This document shows, piece after piece, positions 41,951 through 51,813 of a stretch of 64,000 bases of DNA (position 1 is the first letter of the stretch; every line of letters begins with the position of its first letter). Source of the stretch: Rhynchopus sp. YZ270_cl-10 (taxonomy: Eukaryota > Euglenozoa > Diplonemea > Diplonemida > Diplonemidae). The position numbers and the translations under genes were made by a program. The notes beneath the pieces were generated by a model. It searched no databases. It had not been told where the DNA came from and saw nothing but the letters and a program-made list of their open reading frames with translations. The DNA is taken from the NCBI GenBank assembly GCA_964035575.1, contig OZ037870.1:930001-994000 (forward strand), written 5' to 3'.

Positions 41951-42758
41951 CTCTCTCTCTTTTTTTTTTTGCCACTGGGTTTTGTTTGCTTTTCCACAAA
42001 AAAATGCGTGTACAGTGTCTACGAGACACCGTTCCGTTTAGTTATTTTTTCTTTGAGCGCACAAAGACCCCCCCCCCCCTTTTTTTTTGTGCCATTAGAT
42101 GTACAGAGACTCATGCACCTTATTCAATTATTTTTTTTAGTCTTGGGGTTCAAGGGGGTTAGCTATGTTGACCCCCTCGACATGGGGGGATGAAGTGTGC
42201 GGTCTGTACAGTTTTACAGGAGGGTATGCGAGAAAATTCTTTTTAAGTCCTCAGGGAGTTCAACATCCCCGCCTCTATTCAATGCAAGTCAAACCCTGGC
42301 TAGGGTATATAAATGTTGGGTCCATGTGGCCTTCCCAATGCTATGAAGGGTGTTTACACCTAGGAGCATGAAGTGATCAATAGTCAGGTCAAAGATTGCT
42401 CTGTCTTTTTGGTATGGGCAAGCCATTTTGGATTCTTTTAGCCATCGGCTGGTCGTAAGGGTATTTTTTTTTTTTTTGTGATTTTTGCTTAATCCCAGTT
42501 AGCATTGTACAGTGGAGGTGCCTGTATTAATAGCAACTCATGTTATTCCCGTTCTCGCTCTGTGTTACAAACGTTCATATAAATATTATCCGTTTTTTTT
42601 CTTCTATTCTTGTATTTGATATTTTCTTTGTGCACCACATTCTTGAAGTGTTTGACACAAAAAAAAAAAAGCCAACGAAGTTTTTAAATAGGATGTACTG
42701 TTGGGTCGATATCCTCATTTCCCCTATTACAGCTTTTTTTGGTCTCTTTTTTGTTTAG

Positions 42759-42809
42759 GTGTGTGTGCACGAGAGGCACGAGAGGCACATTCATCTTTTC
42801 AAATTTTTC
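42759..42809 (+). repeat. Dispersed repeat family F copy
   Basis: GTGTGTGCACGAGAGGCACG with a tandem doubling of GAGAGGCAC, then ATTCATCTTTTCAAATTTTT. Confidence 0.55.
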
Positions 42810-43111
42810 TTTTTGTTTGATTGTAGGACTTCGGTACTCAACTCGAAACCGCTACTTCAAGCATGAAATACTATCTCTCTCACTCTCTCCCCCCTTTCCC
42901 TTCTTGCATAAAAGTCTTTGTGTTTTGTACAATTTTTTTTTTTTGAGTGTCAAATATCTCAAAGTATTCTAGCCCCTTTTTTGGGTGACGTTAATTGTAT
43001 TGATCTTGGAATCTTTCAAAACCATGCATCCAGCGTAAGAACAAATTACATAACGTTTGCAACGTTGTTGTTTTTTTTGTAAAAGCGTCGGATGTGTGGA
43101 AAAAAAAAATA

Positions 43112-43168
43112 CAGTGGACATTGCACAAACCGAGGCAACTACACTACTCCAACAATTTATCAAAATAA
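43112..43168 (+). repeat. Dispersed repeat family D copy
   Basis: CAGTGGACATTGCACAAACC, then GAGGCAACTACACTACTCC and AACAATTTATCAAAATAAA. An internal piece (CTGTGGCAACA) is missing compared with the other two copies. Confidence 0.75.
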
Positions 43169-43356
43169 AGTCATAGTGAAGGTTGCCTCAATATTAAAAA
43201 AATGGCAGCAACACTTAAACCAAAGAGATTTATAAAGGGTAACCATGGGCTGTTATGAAAGCCCCACCTTACATACAAACTGAGGGCAGATACAAAGGCA
43301 CATTTTGTGTTCCTAATCGTCGAGACAAACGGGGGGGGGGGGGGGGGGGGGGGGGT

Positions 43357-44606
43357 TAGGGGGGTCCGTCCGGCCGTTTTTGCTGTCCCAAACCACTTTT
43401 TTTTGTAAAAACCCGCGAAAAACCCGAAAAAATACCCCAAAACACCCCCAAACCCCCAAAAAATCACCCAAAACCACGAAAAACACACTTTTGAGCACTA
43501 TTTCGTACTTTTTTCTGATTTTTTTGGTGTTTTTCCCGCTATTTCAGCCTTTTTCCTGGAAATATACCCCCTAATATTGCCTATAGAATCCCTGTACTGC
43601 TCACTGAGACAGCATAGCGACCAGAGGCTCCTTATTCATCGTACCGGTGTCTTCGCCGTCAAGGGGTGCACAATCTGCCGCAAATTCCCGCAACTCTGTC
43701 TTTGTGAAGAGATGACACTTCTGCGACTGCTTGAACACGGTTTTTAGGGTTTTTGTTTTGGGTGCAAAAAACGTCAAAAGGATGGGGGAAATCCGGTTAT
43801 TTTAAGCGTTTCAGACACAAAAACACCCTCAAAAACCCCCCAGGGACCCCAAAAAGCTGCAAAACCCACACATTTCCACCTCGGGACCTCATTGGAGGTG
43901 GACTGAGGTGGTTTTTGGGTGTTTTGAATGAATTGGTATTTTTTTTTTTTGGTAAATAAGTGGTCTTCTGCTAGGCGTTGCATAGCCGTTGCTTAAGTGT
44001 TGCATAAGTGTTGCATGGCCTATAAAACCCTCCCAAGTGCCCAAAATGCTATTTTTCACCCTACATGGGGTCTGGGGGACATTTTCCTGGGTGTTTGGAC
44101 ACCATTCCGACTGCCTTAGCACTTTTTTGGGGGTTTTCAGGTACAAAAAAAGTCAAAAAAGTGACTAAAAAAAGGGTACTTTTAAGCGTTTGGGGCACAC
44201 ACACCCACTGCAAAATGCATCTGGGGCCCCCACAGGACCCCTAAAAGCTGTAAAAACCATATATTTCCACCCTGGGACCCCACCGGATGTGGACCGAGGT
44301 GTTTTTCGGGTGTTTAGAAGGATTTTTGTCTGATTGGAGAATTTTTTTGGTAAGTGTTGCATTTTGGCCCATGTTGATGACGATTTGATGACGCTATTTT
44401 TGGAGATTTTTCACAAAAAACCGATTTTTTTTAACCAGGAAAGTCTCTGTAGAGGTTGTCAGGTGGTTTAATGGGATATTTTCGTGATCCCCAGGGCGAT
44501 TTGCGGCCAGGTACGACCTTTTTAGTTGATTTCTTCACCTAAATTTCAAAAAAATGGGTTTGGGACAGCAAATCCTTAAGGAATTCCTTCTACGTGGACC
44601 CCCCTA
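43357..44606. mobile_element. TIR element with internal duplication
   Basis: The ends TTAGGGGGGTCC and GGACCCCCCTA, and an inner inverted match TTTGCTGTCCCAAACC (43378-43393 against 44557-44572), suggest a ~1.25-kb element. Within it, about 43740-43960 and 44112-44340 are diverged direct copies. No coding sequence is seen. The outer ends are less sure because of the long G run on the left. Confidence 0.5.
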
Positions 44607-44825
44607 GGCATAGTGTGCAGACGAACATTTTTGGTTCGTCGACGAACAAAATGTTCGTCGGTTTTGTTCGTCGATGTTCGTCGACGAACATCGACGAACA
44701 TCGACGAACAGGTCCCTGCCACAAGGGCAACCCACGACGAACAACGACGAACATCGACGAACAAAAATTTTTTTTCCCCCCACGACGAACATCGACGAAC
44801 ATTTTGTTCGTCTGCACACTATGCC
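44607..44825. mobile_element. MITE with 10-bp tandem core (CGACGAACAT)
   Basis: The ends GGCATAGTGTGCAGACGAAC / GTTCGTCTGCACACTATGCC are flanked by TA on both sides. The interior is made of GACGAACAT units in both orientations, so one strand can fold extensively. If the outer CCCCCC/GGGGGG are counted as element ends, a GTGGA duplication (44594-44598, 44842-44846) is the alternative target site. Confidence 0.8.
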
Positions 44826-44853
44826 TAGGGGGGGGGGGGGGGTGGAATAAAGG

Positions 44854-45108
44854 TACACGACGGTGAAGTATAGTACATTACAAGTGAAGTTACTAGTAAC
44901 GTTACAAGTGAAAAACCGTTACAAGTGAGTTACAAGTGAGTTACAAGTGAGTTACAAGTGGGATACATGAATTACAGGCAAAATCAGGTTGTAACTGGTG
45001 GGTTACAAGTGGGTTACAAGTGAGTTACAAGTGAGTTACATGTAACAAAAGTTACATGTAACTCACTTGTAACTCCACTTGTAACACCCGTTACTTCACC
45101 GTCGTGTA
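44854..45108. mobile_element. MITE with 11-bp tandem core (GTTACAAGTGA)
   Basis: The inverted ends read TACACGACGGTGAAGTA from both sides, with TA possibly being the target duplication. The interior is a run of GTTACAAGTGA units, ending with a reversed stretch (ACTCACTTGTAACTC). It begins only 28 bp after the previous MITE. Confidence 0.8.
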
Positions 45109-45672
45109 AGCTGTGCGTGTCCGAAACGAATGCGCGCAAAATAAAAAAAACCTCCCCTCCCGACACCCATCCTCACCCTCCCTTTGCTGTGTGATCTCTC
45201 TCTCTCTCTCTTTCTCTCTCTTTCTCTGGCTGTTCTTTCGTGCTGACGTCCCAGAGGCGTTTTTTTTCTTTTTGGCGCCTACTTTCTTTATAGACTCTGA
45301 ATTGACAGAATGACTGTAAAATATTAAAAAAAGGGCGTGGAGGATTTTTCACGCTTAAAAAAAAGGTGCATCACATCTAGATCAATAAGGTATTTTGAGC
45401 TCCTCTTTTCATGGCTTTGTGTGTTTTTCTTCCCCCATTTTTTTTTCTTCTTTCCCATTCAACGCTCTGTCCTCTCGGGCGTATTGTTTGCATCGTCACA
45501 GCTTCACTATTTTCCCCCACAACCTTCCTTCAACCCCTGTAGAGTCACAACCCAGGGTGGTAAGGTACCCTTTGCAATTTTGTTCCTTGAAATGAGTTAT
45601 TTCAGGGGTTCAAAAATAAAAAAGCTACAACTGACCCTGCAGGGGTTGAGGGAAGGTGTGGAAACAACAAAC

Positions 45673-46162
45673 GCAACTAATTGCTGATAAAAAAAAAAGA
45701 AACGGGGTGTGCTGTGGAATACCCCGCGATGTTTGAAACCACTATAGAATCCTGGCGCTTTCCTCTTAGTCTAGCATCTGCTTGACAGCGTTGTTGGACG
45801 TAGGCTCGGCAGGGCTTTATAACCATTTGCTCGATGATTGCAGAGGCGGGCTCGGCGTGTTCCAGCTCGTAGTCGTCCACAGGCTCCTCATCGTTGTCGG
45901 AGCAGTGCAGAAGTAACACAGAATGTACAAAAATGAAAACTCGTCGTAGATCACACCAGGCGTATCAGCACCATCAAAAGAGGACTACAGCGCTCCCCCC
46001 TTCTTGAACGTTTCGATAGGCGTCCCAGTGGGTTCTGGCATCGTACGAAGAGAGTACCTGCAGAACAGCAGAGTGCTGGGCGTGTTGTAGATTATATCTA
46101 GAGGGTTCCCCCATATCCACAGCACACCCCGTTTTGTTTCCCCCCTCCCGATAGCAATTACA
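45673..46162. mobile_element. TIR element, GGGTGTGCTGTGGA family, copy 2
   Basis: It shares ends and the DDYELEHAE-encoding minus-strand core with 17376-17852. The flanking segments are in the opposite order and orientation relative to the core, so one copy has an inverted interior. Confidence 0.75.
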
Positions 46163-46600
46163 GTAATTTACTCACTTTTTATTTTTATTTTTTGGTCCGG
46201 TTCGTCTTTTGTTTTGTTCGATTGGGATGTGATTGTGTGGTTTTTTTTCCCATTATAATGCCAGACCACAGGGTTTTTCCTCAAACTCCGCACTGTGCAT
46301 GGATGAAGTCTGTGCCATCTGAATATATCCTGTAGCCTTCCCCCTTTTTTCTTGGAATACTGACGCAAAAATTAGTAAAATACCCAAACCCCCTGCTTTT
46401 CCCTCTACAACAAGACAAACTGTCTTGAAGGAAACGAAATACAAACAAACAAAAATAGTAGTCGTAAAGTGATTGTCGATTCAACAAAAAAAAAAATATT
46501 CCTACTTCTATAACGAAAAAGAAAATGGATTCATATCCATCCTAGAAAAATGAAAATGCTGTGTTTTTTGTCATGAGCTGTTTTTTTTTTTAGTTCTAAC

Positions 46601-47192
46601 CAGGGTTTTTTTTAGGATTGGGTGTTTTGACCCTTGGGGGGGGGGGTCGCAAAAAGAGCCCTATTTGGACTCAGAAAAAAATTTTCCCCATGCATTCAGG
46701 GCTCTCGCCAATCACCCCTTTTGGCCAAAATGGGGGGTGATTTTGGGGTCCACGAGCTTCCCCCCTGTAATAGCGGTCGCCCGAAAATTTTTCAGAACTG
46801 CTGACCAGGGACATTGGGAACATAGGGAACAAAATGTATGTACTTTTTTTTGCGGAGCAAAAAAAATAATATAAAATGGCGCCGCAGGCGAAAAAAAATT
46901 TAGGGGACGGTGTAAAAAGCAAGCTCTTTACATCATAGAGTCACTCAACGAACCCTTTTTTGCGAAGCAAAAAAGGAAAAATGGCGCCGCAGGCGAAAAA
47001 AATTGAGGTACAGACTGTATGATGCGGTCAGGAACCCAGTTCCCCATGGTACTTCCCGCAAACTCACCCCCTTCGGGGGGGTGTCTCGCCCCCCAAAAAT
47101 TTTTTTCCACCCCCTCCACCCCCCCCAGAATCCTGAAAAAAATCCTGGGGGGGGGCGAGACCCCCCCTCACCCCCCCATAAAAAAAACCCTG
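46601..47192. mobile_element. CAGGG-ended element (hAT-like?)
   Basis: CAGGGTTTTTTTTA at the left and TAAAAAAAACCCTG at the right, flanked by CTAAC on both sides. It contains two GCGCCGCAGGCG hairpins and a TGTAAAAAGC-aa-GCTCTTTACA hairpin. Segment 46895-47062 resembles 48968-49125 in another element. The direct repeat is only 5 bp, so the hAT label rests on the tips alone. Confidence 0.55.
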
Positions 47193-47611
47193 CTAACCCT
47201 CACCATCTCTCTCGCTTGTCCTTTTTTTTCATTTATTTTGACAAGAAAAATGCACGAAAAAGCCGAAAATCCAAAAAAAAATGTATCTTTTTGGGTACTT
47301 TGTTTATGTAATTTACCCCATCCAGCAACCCCCCCCTCCGTTCACGGCTTCAAGGGCGTGATGATGTTACTTCAAAAAAAAGTGAAGACTGTCTACATGA
47401 CAGGCTACACTAAACCAACAAATTATCCAAAAAACAAAATTTATACACAAATCGTCGTTCTCCACATCCTTTTTTGTCACTTTAATAACACCATACTGCA
47501 CCTTTCAGCTTACTCTCAAGTACATCGCACACTTTGAGCGAAGGGAGGCAACTTCTCATATTCTCAAGAAAAAACAAACATTGTGTCAGGCCGGAGATGG
47601 TCCCACCTTTA

Positions 47612-47656
47612 AGGTGACTAAGCATGAGAGGCTTAGGATCCATCTTATCAACTTTT
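47612..47656 (+). repeat. Dispersed repeat family C, intact copy
   Basis: GTGACTAAGCATGAGAGGCT followed by TAGGATCCATCTTAT. It has a perfect stem. Confidence 0.75.
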
Positions 47657-48002
47657 CTTTCTTGTCATCTGTTTAATGTAACAGTAACAATGAGTTTTAG
47701 TCGTATTTGACCAACAATTTTCTTCCAAAATCTGAAATTCGCAGTTTTTATTTTGAGTGATCTGTCTTCAGTATAAAAGCATTGTTTTTTTTTTTGACTG
47801 TTGAAACCCTGTCTTAGGCCAGGGGATAAGTATTGTCAGAAGCCCACAATGCATTGTAGTGCTATAGAGTTTTCTCATCATCATAGATAAGGAACATACG
47901 CGAGACCCGTGTTGTCTTACAATTCTATATAAGATGTATTCACCCCCTGCCCCCCCCACCAGAGTTTTCTATGTTCTTCTTTCTGATGTTGTAGTGTTTA
48001 GA

Positions 48003-48053
48003 AACAGTGCCTGCGTCCCCGAGGCGTGTGCACTATCAATTTCACTTTTTTTT
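48003..48053 (+). repeat. Dispersed repeat family B copy (3' part)
   Basis: AGTGCCTGCGTCCCCGAGGC, then GTGCACTATCAATTTCACTT. Tail portion only. Confidence 0.7.
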
Positions 48054-48355
48054 TTGATAACAGACTGTTTTCCTTTCCATTTTTTTCTTATATCACTCAA
48101 ACAAAACAAAACAAAAAAAAACATTCAATGAAAATACTCCGCTTTCCTGTCGATATATCAAAACAATATATCAGCTTGGCGAAAAAAAAATATCTGAAAA
48201 TCTATTCGAAATGCTCTTCATCCCAAGAGAGACATACTTCTTAACCCCTTCTTTTCTTCATTTTCTGTGCATTATTTGTGCCAAAACAAAACAAAACAAA
48301 ACAAAACAAAAAACGACAACAATAAAACGAGTTGAGAGGCTAGATTCTGTAGTAC

Positions 48356-48500
48356 AAAAGCCTTTGGGCCTAACATTGCGTACAGACCCTAGTACCCCAT
48401 CAAGGAGAGAACCAACCAATTTTTCATTTAACAAACGATTAATCAAAGACCCTAGTACCCCACCAAGGTAGGTACTTAGGTGATTGGTGATACAACAAAA
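48356..48500 (+). repeat. Dispersed repeat family E copy, partly duplicated
   Basis: AAAAGCCTTTGGGCCTAACA, with GACCCTAGTACCCCA present twice (near 48385 and 48448), then GTGATTGGTGATACAACAAA. Confidence 0.6.
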
Positions 48501-48772
48501 AAGCCAGCGCGTCATTTTTTTTTTTTTTTCTTCTTTTCTTCTGATTGCATAATAACTCAGAGCGTTGTGTTGTATTTGTATTGCTCACACAAAACGTTAA
48601 GGTTCTTAGAGATACTGTTTTTGGACTACCGAATCGCGATTTTTTATTTTTGGCCATATTTCGGGTCGGGTATCGCGAAAAAGTTCATCGGGGTTTTTCC
48701 ACGGGGTCGCCCAACTTGGGTGGCTCCGTATTTATGAGAGTTTGTGTGGCTGTTATCATGTCCACCAGTCTA

Positions 48773-50037
48773 CCCTCATAGTATAAATTATGTTATTGTT
48801 ACAAATAAATTATTTCGGCGATTTTTATTTTTTTTATAACATTTTTGCATTTTGTTACTTTTTTCATTTTTTGCATTTTATTTTTTTGTAACATTTTTGT
48901 TACGCCGCAGGCGTAACAAAAATGTTACTGGGGGGGCTAATAAAGCATACAGCGCGGAAACCCCTGCCACATGATGGTGTAAAAATCTAGCTTTTTACAC
49001 AGAGTCACTCAACGAACCCTTTTTTGCGGAGCAAAAAAGGGAAAATGGCGCCGCAGGCAAAAAAAAATTGAGGTACAGCCTGGATCGTGTGGTCAGCAAC
49101 CCAGTTCCCTATGGTACTCCCGTGGTTCAACCATGGCTCTTTATTTTTTCTTTGTAACATTTGTTACTTTTTGCCCAACTGCAAAAAAACGAATAAAACA
49201 TTTTATTAAATTCAGGGCGTTCGCCCCGGGGCGAAAAATATTTTTTTTCGTTAAAAAATTTTTTTCCTGAAAAAATGACGTTTTATTTCGCCCCAGGGCT
49301 TCGCCCCACCGGGGCGAAACCCTGTATAAATAAATAAATAAATAAAGGGGGAAAAAAAGAGAGAGAGAGAGAGAGAGAGATTTCTCCCCACCACCCTGTA
49401 GACCCCTCCGGGGGTCGCAGAGGGGTGTCCACTGTACTCAAAATCATCCGTAAACCCGCCTGCCGTGAGAGGAAGTTTCCCCAGCACTCCCGCTCGCTCC
49501 TCAATCCTGCAGTCTGCTGAAGGTGTACCGTACCCCCTGTTATAGAAGGTGTCACTGCTCGTGTCAACTCTATCTTCAATGGCAGAGAGTTGAAAATAAT
49601 CAAAATAAGGATGAAGTCTCATATGACGGATGCCTCTCTCTTGTACATCTGCTTGATTAAACAACACAAAGAGACCCTCAGTGAGGGGGGATTGATGAAA
49701 TTCTTCATCGTTTTGCTGGTTTTAGTATCAGGAAAGTTCAGCTGTAATATCACTTGTGCTGGGGAAGGGATCACGCGCAAATCGCAAATTTTTTTTGACC
49801 ATTCAGTACCAGGGATTCACCCACGAACTAACTTCTCTCCGGCGGGAAAATTTTTTTGACCTATTTTAAGCACTAGTAAAAAAACGAAAATTTCGGGGTT
49901 TTTGGCATTTCGCCACGATCAGGAAAAAACGATGGCGATAGCGAACGCCCTGATTAAATTGTTACAAAAAAAATGTTACTTTTGGGTCATTTTTTTATTA
50001 ATTTATTTTTGAAAAAACATTATTTTTACTATGAGGG
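48773..50037. mobile_element. TIR element hosting a nested hAT-like insertion
   Basis: The ends CCCTCATAGTA...AAAT match on both sides for about 26 bp with few differences and are flanked by TA (48771-48772, 50038-50039). The interior is rich in GTAACA motifs and hairpins such as GTTACGCCGCAGGCGTAAC. The element at 49213-49952 lies inside, so this one is older. Confidence 0.7.
49213..49952. mobile_element. hAT-like non-autonomous element with coding-like cargo
   Basis: The inverted tips CAGGGCGTTCGC / GCGAACGCCCTG are flanked by a perfect 8-bp target duplication ATTAAATT (49205-49212 and 49953-49960), as in hAT transposons. The minus strand carries a protein-like open frame (about 49251-49667) with mixed composition (e.g. 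DRVDTSSDTFYNRGYGTPS) unlike the surrounding low-complexity DNA. I do not recognise the protein; it may be a captured gene piece. Confidence 0.8.
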
Positions 50038-50718
50038 TATACCTTTTGTGCAAAAAAATAAAAATGACGTTGACCATTATTTGAAGACACACAACCCTGA
50101 CCAAGTTAGGATAATGTCGAAAAACAACAAAACGTAGGGCCTTCATTCTTCGTGGCTTTTTGAGGCAGAAGACCGGCTCCGTGTCCTGTTCTGACAGTGA
50201 TGTTGTCTTTATAATTCCTGGAAGACACGGAAACAAGCAAAAGAGGCAGTACCATGGGGCACGGCTATCAAAAAAGAAAAGAAAATACCGTGTAGTCAGC
50301 GTCACGCCTACCTCGGTAGGTTATAGTGAAGAAAAAAAAAGAAGACACACATTGGCTAAATATGCTTGCCCTGAGTAACCACCTCTACTGGAGCACTGAA
50401 GCAAACGCCTGGTATAAAAGCTCCACCCTTGAATCGGGAAAAGAAAACAATCAATAAATAAACCCCCCCCTCTCCCCCTTCTGAGAAGAAGGTCGTTTCG
50501 GACAGTTTTAAAAAAAACACCACGTCCTTTTTTCTCGTCCAAACCCACCACCCTTTGTGTATGCACGTTCATTCATCTTTCAATTTTTGGTTTTTGATGT
50601 GCGCGACTCGATGGTTCGATTGGCACATTAAGTACCCCTTTTTATTGCGTTACAGTAAATACAACACCCCAAAACCACACATCCCACAAAAAAAAAAAAA
50701 AACAATGTGCTCATGAGA

Positions 50719-51635
50719 CATACTTGGACCGCCCGAAATATATTTCGGGCGAATTCGGGCGAATTTTTCGGGCGCGGATCCCGAGCGCCCGAAATGTGCC
50801 CGAAATATATTTCGGGCGTTTTAAAGGGAATTTATACGTAATTCGGGCGAATTCGGGCGCATTTCGGGCGAATTTGGGCACATTTCGGGCGATTTCGGGC
50901 AGATTCGGGCGAATTCGGGCGCACAACCAGTATCTTATGTGTGCTGGGAAGCATGCCACCAGTGTAAAAATCTAACGCTTTATTTGAAAGATTGGCACAA
51001 AATTTGTTCAAAGAAAAAAAAATTGAGCAAAAATTCCTAGTAGAACCCAACTTATATGAGTGCAGCTCTGTTAGCAGCCACGTATAAAACCGATTTCCCT
51101 AACAATTTACACTAAAATACTACTAAAAACGTAAAAAGGCGATTTTTCACGTTTTTGGGCATCTCCTGAGCAACTACAGGCCCGAAACACCCCCCAGAAT
51201 GGGTCAGAACCACCCTGTGACCCGAAAATTCACAAAAATTCACCCTGAAATACGAAAAAATAGTGAAAACCCGGTTCATAGTGTGTTTTGGGTGGGAATA
51301 AGCAAATGATAGTCAGAAAACCCGTGATTTGGTGGTGATTCTCACGGGCCTCCAAAGTGCACTCAGGTGTACAAAAGTTTTCGATTATTGCTTATTTTGA
51401 CAGATTTGACATCAAATATTTCCAAATATAAAAACTTTTTTGCGAAAATGAGTAGAACCCTACCTAGTCGGTTTTCACTAAGGAAAAAGCGCCCGAATTC
51501 GCCCGAAATCTGCATTTCGGGCGACTTCGGGCGTTTTCGGGCGACTTCGGGCGCACAAAATCGCCCGAAATCCGCCCCTAATTCGCCCGAAATCGCCCGA
51601 AATGCCCGAAATATATTTCGGGCGGTCCAAGTATG
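50719..51635. mobile_element. TIR element with TTCGGGCGAA-type core
   Basis: The ends CATACTTGGACCGCCCGAAA and their complement are flanked by ATGAGA (50713-50718, 51636-51641). Both arms are filled with TTCGGGCG / CGCCCGAA units of about 10 bp in tandem and inverted order. The middle is A/T-rich and non-coding. It ends 178 bp before the TM9SF start codon. Confidence 0.8.
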
Positions 51636-51813
51636 ATGAGAAAGAAATGATAAAAAATGTACCTTTTTTTTTTTAAATCCCCACAAACCCCGCAAATCCC
51701 ACCTCTCCTTCCAACTCCAGAATCCCCCCCCCCCAATTCCCTCAACTTTGGGGAAAACAAAAGGGGGGAATTTTTGATCCTTTTTTTTTTTTTCCCCCTC
51801 TCCCAAAATCAAC

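Larger units (their letters stand above)
39523..51813. other. Longest gene-less region, dense in TIR elements
   Basis: About 12.3 kb without a supported host gene. From 39523 to 43110 there is homopolymer-rich spacer with family C and F copies. From 43357 to 51635 there are at least eight TIR elements, some nested or abutting, plus copies of B, C, D and E. Microsatellites lie at 45197-45230 (TC)n, 49321-49346 (TAAA)n and 49359-49380 (GA)n. Confidence 0.7.

Noticed and set aside
43330-43375. Telomere-like TTAGGG
   Set aside because: A single TTAGGGGGG next to a G run. No tandem array.
44607-45108. CRISPR-like arrays
   Set aside because: Units of 10-11 bp with no unique spacers, inside elements with inverted ends. 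This is tandem DNA of a eukaryotic transposon.
49010-49130. Separate short gene in the GCGCCGCAGGCG-rich segments
   Set aside because: No coding bias. The segment is repeated near 46895-47062 and is best explained as transposon interior.
26653-51813. Retroelement or virus-like coding remains
   Set aside because: I looked for reverse transcriptase, integrase, protease and capsid motifs in the open frames and found none I could support.
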